Under the pieces are notes generated by a model. The model had not been told where the DNA came from. It saw nothing but the letters and a program-made list of their open reading frames with translations, and searched no databases. DNA of 64,000 bases from Streptantibioticus_A sp037034305 (GTDB lineage: Bacteria > Actinomycetota > Actinomycetes > Streptomycetales > Streptomycetaceae): positions 1-64,000 of the forward strand of contig JBAGJY010000014.1 of the NCBI GenBank assembly GCA_037034305.1. Reading direction: 5' to 3'. Positions 15,584-23,805 of this stretch are shown here, piece after piece. The stretch's first letter is position 1. The number at the start of each line of letters is the position of its first letter. Both the position numbers and the translations under genes were made by a program.

Positions 15584-15814
15584 GATTTCCCCCGATTCGC
15601 ATTGCGCCGGACCGCACCCGAGTTAACGTCACGGCAATGCGCGTAAATCGGAACCATTAAGGGTTCACAGGCCGCAAGGGGCCGGGAACAGGTCGTCAGA
15701 TCTTGTTTTTCCAGCGATTCCTGGCACGCCGTGGGGTGGTGGACACACCATGGATTCGGATGGGTTGAGGGCCCGTGGTCAGGCGGGTCCTCGACGTGCT
15801 CCTGAGGGGTTGGG

Positions 15815-16582
15815 CTAGGAGACCGCGGCACTACGGTTGTTGAGCGCCTCGGACACGATCTTGACGATCTGCTGCTGATGGTTGGCCAAGAAGAAGTGGC
15901 CGCCCGGAAAAACGTGAATGTCGAACGCACCGCTGGTGTGCTCGCGCCACGCCTGCGCCTCCTCCAGACTGGTCCGCGGGTCGTCGTCGCCGGTCAGCAC
16001 GGTGACCGGGGCCCGGACCGCGGCTCCGGGCTCGGCCCGGTACTTCTCGATCGCCGTGTAGTCGCTGCGGATCGCGGGCAGCACCATCCGCAGGATCTCC
16101 TCGTTGCCGAGGATCTCCGGGTTCGTACCGCTCAACACCCGCATTTCATCGACGATGCCGTCGTCGTCACGCAGGTGCACGCTCTCGTCCCGGTACCGGG
16201 AGGGGGCGCGTCGGCCGGAGGCGAAAATGGCCAGCGGAACGAAGTCCAGATCCCGCTCGAGTCGCCGGGTCACCTCGAAGGCCAGAACGGCACCCATGCT
16301 GTGGCCGAAGAAGGCCGTTGGACGGTCCAACCACGGCTTCAACTCGGTGGCGATGGCGTCGGCGTATTCGCCGATGTTCTCGATGGCGCGGTCCGTACGG
16401 CGGTCCTGACGACCTGGGTACTGCAACGAGAGAACGTCTACCGCGGGAGAGAGCGCACGGGACATCGGGAAGTAGAAGGGCGCCGACCCACCGGCGTGCG
16501 GTAGGCAGACGAGACGTACTCCGCTTTCCTCGGCAGGGTGGAAACGGCGTATCCAACGGCTGGCGTCCTGGAGTTCACCCAC
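15815..16582 (-). CDS. Type II thioesterase (editing TE of the PKS)
   Basis: This 255-residue alpha/beta hydrolase removes aberrant acyl groups from PKS carrier proteins. Catalytic residues are visible: Ser95 in GHSMGA, an Asp in the GDDDPRTS loop (199-201) and His229 in GGHFF. The N-terminus (RLVCLPHAGGSAPFYFPMSRAL) is the classic TEII start. GTG 16582 is chosen because GGAAAG lies about 10 nt before it and the length matches the family (about 250). The frame stays open far upstream, but that extension shows no family similarity. It supports a functional polyketide pathway and marks the probable right border of the cluster in this window. Confidence 0.93.
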   Translation of the reverse strand: MGELQDASRWIRRFHPAEESGVRLVCLPHAGGSAPFYFPMSRALSPAVDVLSLQYPGRQDRRTDRAIENIGEYADAIATELKPWLDRPTAFFGHSMGAVLAFEVTRRLERDLDFVPLAIFASGRRAPSRYRDESVHLRDDDGIVDEMRVLSGTNPEILGNEEILRMVLPAIRSDYTAIEKYRAEPGAAVRAPVTVLTGDDDPRTSLEEAQAWREHTSGAFDIHVFPGGHFFLANHQQQIVKIVSEALNNRSAAVS

Positions 16583-17247
16583 TGCACCGAAACTCTTTCC
16601 TGTGGTTCCCCGACCTGCGGCCGAACGCGATCGTTCCTGCGGAGTGCCCGCGCGACATGCTGCTGCGAGGGCGCCGTTGCCTTCCGGCACTTCGACATGA
16701 ACTCCTCGGCCTGGCTCCATGTCTAGCAGAACGGGTGATCTAGGGGGTACCCCTACCTTTGGACCAACCACCCGGATAGTGCCTGGGGCGACCGATCGGA
16801 AGGGCCCTGTTGTGCCTGGTCGTTGGGGGTGTCCTGGGGTCCGGAGGGGGGCTGCGGGAAACCGGTTGACGTCACGGCCCCGTAAGAACTCATGACGGCT
16901 TCTTGGCGACGAGACGGGGACGCCGTCATGGGCGCGTGGGGTGCCGTGGGGATGGCAGGCGCCGGGCGGGTGCAGGGTGCGCCGGTTTGGCAACAGCGTT
17001 GCGCGCCGCTTCCGCAGCACGAGCGGTGCGGATCCTTGCCATACGCGGCCGGACGGCACCCCGGCATGGCGGGAACCGAAGCAGGCGGGCCGGGGCCGTG
17101 GGGTCCGGGAGAACCCGCGCCAGGGCGCCCCTTCCCACCGCAGACCTCTCGAAGGCCCCTCGCGGGCCCCGTGGGGTGCCGTAGGAGCTACTGGCCTTGC
17201 GGGGCACCGCCTTACACTGGGCGGGACGTACGCTGCGAGGAGGCGCG
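16583..17247. other. Gene-free divergent spacer (665 bp) between thioesterase and MarR genes
   Basis: I see no convincing gene here. Open frames on both strands lack ribosome sites and recognisable motifs. The stretch holds the TAGGGG/CCCCTA inverted repeat at 16741-16755 and, near the MarR end, the ribosome site GAGGAGG (17237-17243). It is long enough to carry divergent promoters. Confidence 0.6.
16741..16755. promoter_or_regulatory. TAGGGG-GTA-CCCCTA inverted repeat upstream of thioesterase
   Basis: Six-base arms TAGGGG (16741-16746) and CCCCTA (16750-16755) flank GTA, about 160 bp upstream of the thioesterase start. The ACCCCTA half matches the repeats in the PKS/glycosyltransferase promoter region. 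It is a candidate operator for the cluster regulator; the role is inferred. Confidence 0.5.
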
Positions 17248-17709
17248 ATGTCCCGGACGGACCAGCCGGAGTCAACGGAGGCTCTGGCTCAGGGCTGGTG
17301 CGCGCTCGCCGCCCTGCACTCCCGTATCGCGGGCCGCATCGAACGCGCCCTCCAGTCCGCGCACGGCCTCGGCGTGACCGAGTACTCCGTGCTGCGGGTA
17401 CTCAGCCGCCAGCAGGGTTGCCACATGCGGATGCAACAACTGGCGAACGCCGTGGTGCTCAGTCAGAGCGCCACCACCCGCGTGGTGAACAAGCTGGAGG
17501 ACCAGGGCCTGCTGACCCGCTACCTGTGCGCTGACGACCGACGCGGTATCTACACCGAGGTCACCGACGCCGGTCGGGCGCTGCTGGACGCCGCCCGCCC
17601 GACCAACGACAGCGCCCTGCGCGAGGCCCTCGACGAGGCGGCCCGGGAGCCGGAACTCGCCCCGCTGGTACGCGTCGTGGAAACCGTCGACCCCCTCCCC
17701 AGCCGGTGA
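17248..17709 (+). CDS. MarR-family transcriptional regulator
   Basis: This 153-residue winged-helix protein has helix alpha3 and recognition helix MRMQQLANAVVLSQSATTRVVNKLEDQGLL at about 60-90, followed by the wing RYLCADDRRGIYTEVTDAGRALL. ATG 17248 has GAGGAGG 4 nt upstream of its last spacer bases and is preferred over an upstream in-frame start. No co-transcribed effector gene is adjacent, so the ligand and targets are unknown. It lies just outside the likely polyketide cluster. Confidence 0.88.
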   Translation: MSRTDQPESTEALAQGWCALAALHSRIAGRIERALQSAHGLGVTEYSVLRVLSRQQGCHMRMQQLANAVVLSQSATTRVVNKLEDQGLLTRYLCADDRRGIYTEVTDAGRALLDAARPTNDSALREALDEAAREPELAPLVRVVETVDPLPSR

Positions 17710-17762
17710 TCCCGTAGCTCTGCCGAGCTTGCAGGAGCCTCACGCGGCCTGACCGCCTGGAG

Positions 17763-17786
17763 GTTTGTAACTACCAGTACGTAAAC
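17763..17786. promoter_or_regulatory. Possible TetR autoregulatory site
   Basis: GTTT (17763-17766) and AAAC (17783-17786) bound a partly symmetrical AT-richer stretch ending 7 bp before the TetR start codon. Such a position is usual for TetR self-repression, but the symmetry is imperfect. Confidence 0.3.
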
Positions 17787-17793
17787 TCCGGGT

Positions 17794-18381
17794 ATGGACA
17801 CCGCTGACCGTCTGATCGAAAGCACCCGCGAGTTGCTGTGGGAGCGCGGCTATGTGGGGACCAGCCCGAAGGCGATCCTGCAGCGCGCCGGGGCGGGCCA
17901 GGGCAGCATGTACCACCACTTCAGCGGCAAGGCCGAGCTAGCGCTGGCCGCCGTGCGGCGATCCGCCGAGCAGATGCGGACGACGGCGGACAGTCTGCTG
18001 TCGGCGCCCGGTACCGCTTTGGAGCGGATCACCGCCTATCTGCGCCGGGAGCGCGAGGTGCTGCGCGGCTGCCCCGTCGGACGCCTGACGATGGATCCGG
18101 ACATCATCGCCAGCCCCGAACTGCGGGCGCCGCTGGACGAGTTGTTCGACTGGCTGCGACGGCGACTCGCCGAGGTGATCACCGAAGGACAGTCACGCGG
18201 TGAACTCGGCCCGGGACTGGACCCGGTGGCGACCGCGGCCGCCATCGCCGCGGCCCTGCAAGGCGGTTACGTACTCGCCCGCGCTGCCGACGCGACGGAA
18301 CCGTTCGAGCACGCGGTCACCGGGGTACTGGCACTGCTCGCGTCGGCCGGATCCGAACCGCCCATCGGGAGCCACCGGTAG
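17794..18381 (+). CDS. TetR-family regulator
   Basis: This 195-residue protein has an N-terminal TetR HTH (TSPKAILQRAGAGQGSMYHHFSGKAELA, about 25-52) and a C-terminal ligand domain of the TetR_C type seen in regulators of small oxidoreductases (CPVGRLTMDPDI near 90). ATG 17794 follows an AT-richer putative operator. No target gene is obvious: MarR lies upstream in the same direction and a small HTH gene downstream. Confidence 0.87.
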   Translation: MDTADRLIESTRELLWERGYVGTSPKAILQRAGAGQGSMYHHFSGKAELALAAVRRSAEQMRTTADSLLSAPGTALERITAYLRREREVLRGCPVGRLTMDPDIIASPELRAPLDELFDWLRRRLAEVITEGQSRGELGPGLDPVATAAAIAAALQGGYVLARAADATEPFEHAVTGVLALLASAGSEPPIGSHR

Positions 18382-18566
18382 CGCTGGCCCCCACCGAGAC
18401 CGATGACACTTCTCGCTCTCGACACGATTGTCACTATTGCGCCGATTCTCCGTCACAGGTGCCCCACAGCGCCTGCCTGACGACCGGTGGTGTCGTTGTC
18501 CGGTCGCAGGGTGACTACACAGCAGCCACTATCCGTGTGGCACTGCCTCTGTGGGAGGTGCGAGAG

Positions 18567-18773
18567 ATGCCGGACCGAACTCTGTGGTCGTACGCGGACA
18601 TCGCCGCGCATATCCGGGTGCGTACCGACACCGTGCGCTCGTATCGCAAGCACGGCCTACTGCCGCCGCCAGATGTCGTGGAGAGCGGCAGACCCTTCTG
18701 GTATGCGGACACCATCCGACTGTGGACCTCCAGACGACCGGGCAACCGGTCACGCACGAAACGGGACTGGTGA
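18567..18773 (+). CDS. Small MerR/AlpA-like helix-turn-helix protein
   Basis: This 68-residue basic protein consists of a single HTH of the excisionase/MerR type (LWSYADIAAHIRVRTDTVRSYRKHG) followed by a WYADTIRLW motif, as in AlpA-like or Xis-like proteins. GGGAGG at 18553-18558 lies 8 nt before ATG 18567. It may be a remnant of an integrative element or a small chromosomal regulator. No integrase, att site or replication gene is nearby, so an element is not supported. Confidence 0.7.
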   Translation: MPDRTLWSYADIAAHIRVRTDTVRSYRKHGLLPPPDVVESGRPFWYADTIRLWTSRRPGNRSRTKRDW

Positions 18774-18856
18774 GCGCGGCGGGGGACCACACGGCACGGC
18801 GGCGTCAGGACCCTGGCGCCGCCGCCGTGTTGCGCCGTGGCAACGACTATACGCGC

Positions 18857-18878
18857 GTCTTATACGTTCGTATAGGAC
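18857..18878. promoter_or_regulatory. TetR operator palindrome GTCtTATACG-TT-CGTATAgGAC
   Basis: A 22-bp near-perfect palindrome is centred on TATACG-TT-CGTATA (18861-18874), with flanking GTC/GAC. It lies 29 bp before the downstream TetR start. Another TATACG half-site is at 18848-18853. This is almost certainly the autoregulatory operator; the TATA-rich arms may overlap the -10 element. Confidence 0.8.
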
Positions 18879-18907
18879 AAGCGTCAGAATCAGGCTACGA
18901 TCAGGCC

Positions 18908-19507
18908 ATGGGACATCGCGAGGATCTGCTGGAGGGCGCCAAGCGCTGCCTGCGGGAGAAGGGCTACGCACGCACCACCGCGCGCGACATCGTGGCGGCT
19001 TCCGGCACCAACCTGGCTTCCATCGGCTACCACTACGGCTCCAAGGAGGCGCTGCTGAACGCGGCGCTGACGCAGACGGTCGAGGAGTGGGGCGAGGAAC
19101 TGCGCAGCGCGCTGTCGACCGAGATCGATCCCGACATGACCCCTGTCGAACGTTTTGTCGCGATCTGGACCAGGTTGATCGACTCGCTCGGCGAGCAACG
19201 GCCCATCTGGGCGGCCGGTTTCGAGAGCTTCACCCAGATCGACCGGCTGCCCGAGGTGCGGGCGTTCCTCACCGAGGGGCTGCGGCAGGCGCGTTCGGGA
19301 ATGGCGGCGCTGTTCCTGGGCGTTGAGGAGAGCTCGCTGGACGAGCGGGTCTCGCGCACCGTCGGCTCGTTCTACCACGCGCTGCTCAACGGCGTGATGG
19401 CGCAGTGGGTGATCGATCCGCAGAGCGCACCCTCCGCCCACGACCTGGCCGAAGCGCTGAGCACCATCTCGGCCCGGATGGGCGGCACCCAGGCACCCAC
19501 GGCCTGA
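18908..19507 (+). CDS. TetR-family regulator
   Basis: This 199-residue protein has the N-terminal HTH TTARDIVAASGTNLASIGYHYGSKEALL (about 22-50) and a C-terminal domain with FESFTQIDRLPEVRAFL, a form seen in many actinobacterial drug- or metabolite-responsive TetRs. ATG 18908 fits the operator spacing at 18857-18878. Convergent DedA follows 28 bp downstream. No divergent pump gene is present, so it may act elsewhere. Confidence 0.88.
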   Translation: MGHREDLLEGAKRCLREKGYARTTARDIVAASGTNLASIGYHYGSKEALLNAALTQTVEEWGEELRSALSTEIDPDMTPVERFVAIWTRLIDSLGEQRPIWAAGFESFTQIDRLPEVRAFLTEGLRQARSGMAALFLGVEESSLDERVSRTVGSFYHALLNGVMAQWVIDPQSAPSAHDLAEALSTISARMGGTQAPTA

Positions 19508-19534
19508 ACGGCGGCAGCCTCTGGGGCGCTTTGG

Positions 19535-20257
19535 TCATCCGGTCGCGTCCGGCGCCGCCCCCTCCAAGGCGGGAGTGCGGGCGGGCGCCAGGGCGTCAGG
19601 TCCGGTGGCGGGCGGTTCCGTGAGCGGCGCCGTGCGGGCGTGGTGGCGCCGGGCGGCGAGTTGCACCAGGCCGCCCAGCGTCGCGACGGCCAGGGAAACC
19701 CCCAGGCCGAGCCCCATCGCGTAGAGCGAGTTCCCGGTGGCCTCGCCACCCAGGTATCCGATGCCCACCGAGTACGTGGCCCACAGGGCCTCGGCGATCG
19801 ACGCGCCGACCAGGAAGCGGCGCACGGGATACCGCACGATCCCGGCCGCCAGCCCGCCGATCACCCTGCCGCTCGGCAGGAAGCGGCAGCCGATGACGAA
19901 CGGGATCCCGTACCGCTGTATCCGGGCGACCGCCCACTCCAGCAGTTGTCCGCGGTGGCGCCGCCGGTGCAGCCGCGCCCGGACCCGGCCGCTGACCGCC
20001 CGGCCGGTGCGGTGGATGACCAGGTCACCGGCGAGCGCGGAACCGGCGACCACCAGCAGGACGAGGAGTATGTTCAGCCGCCCGTCGGCCGCGAGGATGC
20101 CGCCGGTCACCAGCAGGGCGGAGTTCGGCACCAGCGGCGGCATGGTGGTCAGCGCCAACAGGACGTAGGCCCACAGCATGTTGCCCGTCATGTGCTGCGA
20201 CAGCGCGGACGTGAAGTCCAGCGAGTCCAGTGCCGCCACAATCGATGAAACGCTCAT
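19535..20257 (-). CDS. DedA-family (SNARE-associated) membrane protein
   Basis: This 240-residue multi-pass protein has the DedA core: a re-entrant ALTTMPPLVPNSALLVTGG segment, GSALAGDLVIHRTGR and the conserved YGIPFVIGCRFLPSGRVIGGLAAG with its functional Arg and Gly residues. DedA proteins move undecaprenyl phosphate or other phospholipids between leaflets. The C-terminal 35 residues are proline/alanine-rich and probably cytoplasmic. ATG 20257 is chosen for GAGGGG upstream, five codons inside the longest frame. Confidence 0.88.
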   Translation of the reverse strand: MSVSSIVAALDSLDFTSALSQHMTGNMLWAYVLLALTTMPPLVPNSALLVTGGILAADGRLNILLVLLVVAGSALAGDLVIHRTGRAVSGRVRARLHRRRHRGQLLEWAVARIQRYGIPFVIGCRFLPSGRVIGGLAAGIVRYPVRRFLVGASIAEALWATYSVGIGYLGGEATGNSLYAMGLGLGVSLAVATLGGLVQLAARRHHARTAPLTEPPATGPDALAPARTPALEGAAPDATG

Positions 20258-20625
20258 CCCGCCGCCCCTCATTCCGGGTTGCGGCCCGGTCGCTCGGACA
20301 CTCCCGCCCCGGCAGGCAGCCCAGATCCATCACGACGGTGCCAGGTGGCCCGCCGAGCAGGCAATCTCGTTCGGGCGAATCCGGCAGGTCCACAGGGGAA
20401 TCCATCCACCAGTACGACACCGCGTGCTCTGTACGGTGTAGCAACGAGGGCGGAAACATCCACCCGTAGGCGGACCCCGGCGCGTTGGGGCGCACAGCAC
20501 CCGCGGTGACACACCGACGCCACCGCCAACCCGCTGGAATACCCTCCGGGGGTATATGGTTCCATGGTGCGGGAGACATCATCCGCATCCCCGGCGACAC
20601 CGGACACGCACCCCCGGAGGACACC
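20258..20625. other. Divergent spacer between DedA and copper chaperone genes
   Basis: This 368-bp gap has no convincing gene. Its right third carries the CsoR-like operator (20539-20555). The rest shows no strong repeat or hairpin that I could verify. Confidence 0.6.
20539..20555. promoter_or_regulatory. CsoR-type copper operator ATACCC-N5-GGGTAT
   Basis: A perfect 6-bp inverted repeat (20539-20544 and 20550-20555) with a 5-nt spacer. Its form matches actinobacterial CsoR boxes, which control copZ-copA operons. It lies 70 bp before the copper chaperone start. Copper induction is inferred from the site type. Confidence 0.75.
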
Positions 20626-20859
20626 TTGACCGCCATCAACTCCGACACCGACACCGTCGTATACGCCGTTTCCGGCATGAGCTGCGGCCACTGTGAGAAG
20701 GCGATCACGGAAGAACTCTCCGCGCTGCCCGGCGTCACCACCGTCGAGGCCGACGCCAAGACCGGGCGGGTCTCGGTGACCGCCACCGCACCGCTGGACG
20801 AGGATTCCGTGCGCAGCGCGGTCGACGAGGCGGGTTACGAACTCACCGGCCGCGCCTGA
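20626..20859 (+). CDS. copZ: CopZ-like heavy-metal-associated domain protein
   Basis: This 77-residue HMA-domain protein has GMSCGHC (metal-binding Cys pair) near residues 17-23 and the usual ferredoxin-like fold pattern ending in VDEAGYEL. TTG 20626 is assigned as start because GGAGG (20616-20620) lies 5 nt upstream. It should carry Cu(I) to a P1B-type ATPase. No copA lies beside it in the window, so it is either a monocistronic chaperone or separated from its pump. The CsoR-like box upstream supports copper control. Confidence 0.88.
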   Translation: MTAINSDTDTVVYAVSGMSCGHCEKAITEELSALPGVTTVEADAKTGRVSVTATAPLDEDSVRSAVDEAGYELTGRA

Positions 20860-20937
20860 CCGATAACCGCAGGAGCCTGGCCCGGGACCGGTGAGCGGTC
20901 CGGGGTCAGGCCCCTGCCACTGCGCTGACCAGCGGCG

Positions 20938-21705
20938 TCAACGCCCCAGCAGCTCGCCGCCGTTGCACTGGAGGATCTCGCCGGTGATGAACCCGGCCTC
21001 CGGCGAGGCGAGGAAGACCACCGCGGCGGCCACGTCACTCGGCCGACCGACCCGGCCGACCAGGGTGCGCCCGGCGCGGCGGGTCAACTCCGCGTCGTTG
21101 AGCCGCGCACCGAAGAACTCGGTGCCCGCGACGGTGCCCGGCGCCACGATGTTGCACGTGACGCCCTGCGGGCCGAGCTGCGCGGCCAGCGAGTGGTTCC
21201 AGGCGTGCAGCGCCGCCTTCGACGCGCCGTACGAGCCGCCGCCGCGCAGCGCGGCGAGCGAGGTCACCGTGATCACCCGGCCGTGTTCCGGGGTGAGCCG
21301 GTCGCGCACCGACTCCGTGAGCAGCACGGCGGTCAGCACGTTGCGCTCGAAGTCACCGCGCCACCGGGCCAGCACCGCGTGCGGCCCGGCGCCCGCCGCG
21401 GCCTCACGGCTGCCCGCGTTGTTGACCAGCACGTCGATGCGGTCCGGGAGTCGGCCCAGCGCCGCCTCCACGTCGTCCGGATCGGCCAGGTCACAGATGA
21501 TCGGGGTGACCTTGTGGCCGTGTTCTGTGGAGAGTTCCTCCGCGGCGGAGCGCAGCACCTCGCGGCGCCGTCCGACGATCACCACGTCGTCGCCGGACGC
21601 GGCGAACCGGGCGGCCACCGCGCGCCCGATGCCCGTGCCACCGCCGGTGACCACGACGGTCCTCGGCGCCGTGCCCGCCGTACCGTCCGTCTCGTTCCGC
21701 ACCAT
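20938..21705 (-). CDS. Short-chain dehydrogenase/reductase (FabG-like)
   Basis: A classical SDR of 255 residues: TGGGTGIG cofactor loop near the N-terminus, NNAG near residue 90, Ser in VTSLAAL, the YGASK catalytic pair near 158, and a C-terminal GEILQCNGG typical of FabG-like 3-oxoacyl reductases. ATG 21705 is assigned. A GTG seven codons upstream (21726) is possible, and neither has an excellent ribosome site. The substrate is not predictable from sequence. It is convergent with copZ. Confidence 0.85.
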   Translation of the reverse strand: MVRNETDGTAGTAPRTVVVTGGGTGIGRAVAARFAASGDDVVIVGRRREVLRSAAEELSTEHGHKVTPIICDLADPDDVEAALGRLPDRIDVLVNNAGSREAAAGAGPHAVLARWRGDFERNVLTAVLLTESVRDRLTPEHGRVITVTSLAALRGGGSYGASKAALHAWNHSLAAQLGPQGVTCNIVAPGTVAGTEFFGARLNDAELTRRAGRTLVGRVGRPSDVAAAVVFLASPEAGFITGEILQCNGGELLGR

Positions 21706-22117
21706 TTCGTTCGCCCGCCCCAACACCTGCTGCTGACTGGGCGTTTAACGCTACGCGATGGTCACTCACGGCTCGGCGCAGGGGGCGGTGTCGACGAGCC
21801 TCGTGCATCTGGCGTAGCCCGTGCCTATTTGCCCTCGACTGCAGCGGCGATCAAGGGAGACCTAGATCACACTCATGGCAACGTAACCATGGAGGGGGGT
21901 CGTTGGTCTAACCGATCGATCACCGGGCTCCCGGCGGACTCGGTGACGATATGGGGGTCGGCCGTCTTGGGGGACGGAAGGCCCGCGTGGCCGGGGCGAA
22001 GCCCGGAGAGCTTGAGCGGCCCTCCCGGACTGTTTCGTCCCGGCATGGCGCGCAGGCGTGGCGCCCGTCCGAACGCCCGGTACGGACCCGTGGGGGGATC
22101 CGAATCCGGGATCCAGG

Positions 22118-22159
22118 GCGCCCCGCGCCGGACCCGTGGGGGGATCCGGCGCGGGGCGC
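22118..22159. terminator. Inverted repeat with perfect 15-bp arms
   Basis: Arm GCGCCCCGCGCCGGA at 22118-22132 pairs exactly with 22145-22159 across a 12-nt loop. One copy of the 20-bp direct repeat overlaps it. It lies about 165 bp past the citrate synthase stop, so a backup terminator is likely. Confidence 0.65.
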
Positions 22160-22244
22160 TGCTTCGGCTCTTTCGGGTTCACCCGCCGCCGGGCGACTTC
22201 AACTTCGCCCGGAACAGGACTACAGGCGCGTCCCTGCACGGCGG

Positions 22245-22305
22245 CGCCCCGCGCACGGGGTGTCGCGGGGCGTCCTCTTGGCGGGAGTGCGCAGGCGCCC
22301 ACTCC
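22245..22305. terminator. Hairpin pair directly downstream of citrate synthase
   Basis: CGCCCCGCG (22245-22253) pairs with CGCGGGGCG (22264-22272). A second stem GGAGTG/CACTCC spans 22284-22305. Both are within 80 nt of the gltA stop on the minus strand and probably terminate that transcript. Confidence 0.65.
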
Positions 22306-22321
22306 GTTGGCGGAAGTCGGG

Positions 22322-23611
22322 TCAGCGGGCCTCGACCGGGACGTAGTCGCGGATCTCGACGCCGGTGTAGATCTGGCGCGGGCGACCGATACGGGAGCCC
22401 GGCTCCTTGATCATCTCGTGCCACTGGGCGATCCAGCCGGGAAGGCGGCCAAGGGCGAACAGGACGGTGAACATCTCTGTCGGGAAGCCCATCGCCCGGT
22501 AGATCAGGCCGGTGTAGAAGTCGACGTTCGGGTACAGCTTGCGGCTGACGAAGTAGTCGTCGCTCAGGGCGTGTTCTTCGAGCTTGAGGGCGATGTCCAG
22601 CAGCTCGTCGGACTTGCCGAGGGCCGACAGCACGTCGTGCGCCGCCGCCTTGATGATCCTGGCTCGCGGGTCGAAGTTCTTGTAGACCCGGTGGCCGAAG
22701 CCCATCAGCTTGACGCCGTCCTCCTTGTCCTTCACCTTGCGGATGAAGCCGTCGACGTCGCCGCCGGTCGCCTGGATGCTCTCCAGCATCTCCAGCACCG
22801 CCTGGTTGGCGCCGCCGTGCAGCGGGCCCCACAGCGCGTTGATACCCGCGGAGATCGACGCGAACATGTTCGCCTGCGAGGAGCCGACCAGTCGAACCGT
22901 GGAGGTCGAGCAGTTCTGCTCGTGGTCCGCGTGCAGGATCAGCAGCTTGTCCAGCGCGTTGACCACGACCGGGTCCAGCTCGTACTCCTGCGCCGGGACG
23001 GCGAAGGTCATCCGCAGGAAGTTCTCGACATAGCCAAGGTCGTTACGCGGGTAGACGAAAGGCTGGCCGACCGACTTCTTGTAGGCGTAGGCCGCGATCG
23101 TCGGCAGCTTGGCGAGCAGCCGGATCGTGGACAGGTCACGCTGCTTCTCGTCGAACGGGTTGTGGCTGTCCTGGTAGAAAGTCGACAGCGCGCTCACCAC
23201 GGAGGAGAGCATCGCCATCGGGTGCGCGTCCCGCGGGAAGCCGTCGTAGAACCGTTTGACGTCCTCGTGCAGGAGGGTGTGCTGGGTGATGTCGCTCTTG
23301 AAGGAGCTGAGCTGGTCAACGGTCGGCAACTCACCGTTGATCAACAGGTACGCGGTCTCCAGGAACGTGCCACGCTCGGCAATCTGCTCGATGGGGTAGC
23401 CGCGGTAGCGCAGGATCCCCTGCTCACCGTCGAGGAACGTAATCGCGGACTTGTAAGCCGCGGTGTTCCCGTAACCGCTGTCCAGGGTGACCAGCCCGGT
23501 CTGGGCCCGCAGCTTGCCGATGTCGAAGCCCTTGTCGCCAACGGTGCTCTCGACCACCGGGTAGCTGTACTCGCCGTCCCCGTACCGCAGTACTACAGAG
23601 TTGTCGCTCAC
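22322..23611 (-). CDS. gltA: Citrate synthase
   Basis: This is the TCA-cycle enzyme condensing oxaloacetate and acetyl-CoA in the cytoplasm. It is a 429-residue type II (hexameric-type) citrate synthase. The N-terminus VSDNSVVLRYGDGEYSYPV is characteristic of Streptomyces homologues, so GTG 23611 (GAGGGA upstream) is chosen over a longer frame. Active-site segments are seen: GPLHGGANQAV, FGHRVYKNFDPRA and the VDFYTG Asp. It is monocistronic with hairpins downstream. This is core metabolism and a useful synteny anchor. Confidence 0.97.
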   Translation of the reverse strand: MSDNSVVLRYGDGEYSYPVVESTVGDKGFDIGKLRAQTGLVTLDSGYGNTAAYKSAITFLDGEQGILRYRGYPIEQIAERGTFLETAYLLINGELPTVDQLSSFKSDITQHTLLHEDVKRFYDGFPRDAHPMAMLSSVVSALSTFYQDSHNPFDEKQRDLSTIRLLAKLPTIAAYAYKKSVGQPFVYPRNDLGYVENFLRMTFAVPAQEYELDPVVVNALDKLLILHADHEQNCSTSTVRLVGSSQANMFASISAGINALWGPLHGGANQAVLEMLESIQATGGDVDGFIRKVKDKEDGVKLMGFGHRVYKNFDPRARIIKAAAHDVLSALGKSDELLDIALKLEEHALSDDYFVSRKLYPNVDFYTGLIYRAMGFPTEMFTVLFALGRLPGWIAQWHEMIKEPGSRIGRPRQIYTGVEIRDYVPVEAR

Positions 23612-23805
23612 GTCATCCCTCACCGACGTTGTGCCTCTTCTTCGAGGTGCCCTGACTGCTACTACCTTCCCCCATTTGCCAGACATACGTGCACCCGGGG
23701 TCAGTCAGACGCTTGAAAGGTGGCACGCAGTGCCTATCTTCCTCCTCCTGGAACCCCTTCAACACCCAGGATCGCTCCGTGGCGCCGGGGTGTCCTGCCG
23801 CCCGC

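Larger units (their letters stand above)
21706..22321. other. Long spacer with direct and inverted repeats downstream of citrate synthase
   Basis: About 600 bp without a credible gene. It holds a 20-bp direct repeat (22083-22102 and 22129-22148, starting CGGACCCGTGGG), a long inverted repeat at 22118-22159 and a hairpin cluster at 22245-22305. The right half lies downstream of gltA on the minus strand, so repeated termination structures are the simplest reading. Confidence 0.7.

Noticed and set aside
16583..17275. N-terminal extension of the thioesterase frame to 17275
   Set aside because: No TEII similarity in the added 230 residues. GTG 16582 with GGAAAG gives the family length.
18567..19507. 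An integrative element at the AlpA-like gene
   Set aside because: No integrase, tRNA, att repeats or replication genes were found nearby.
22083..22160. Insertion-sequence ends
   Set aside because: The inverted repeat has only a 12-nt loop and no transposase. A terminator-type hairpin explains it better.
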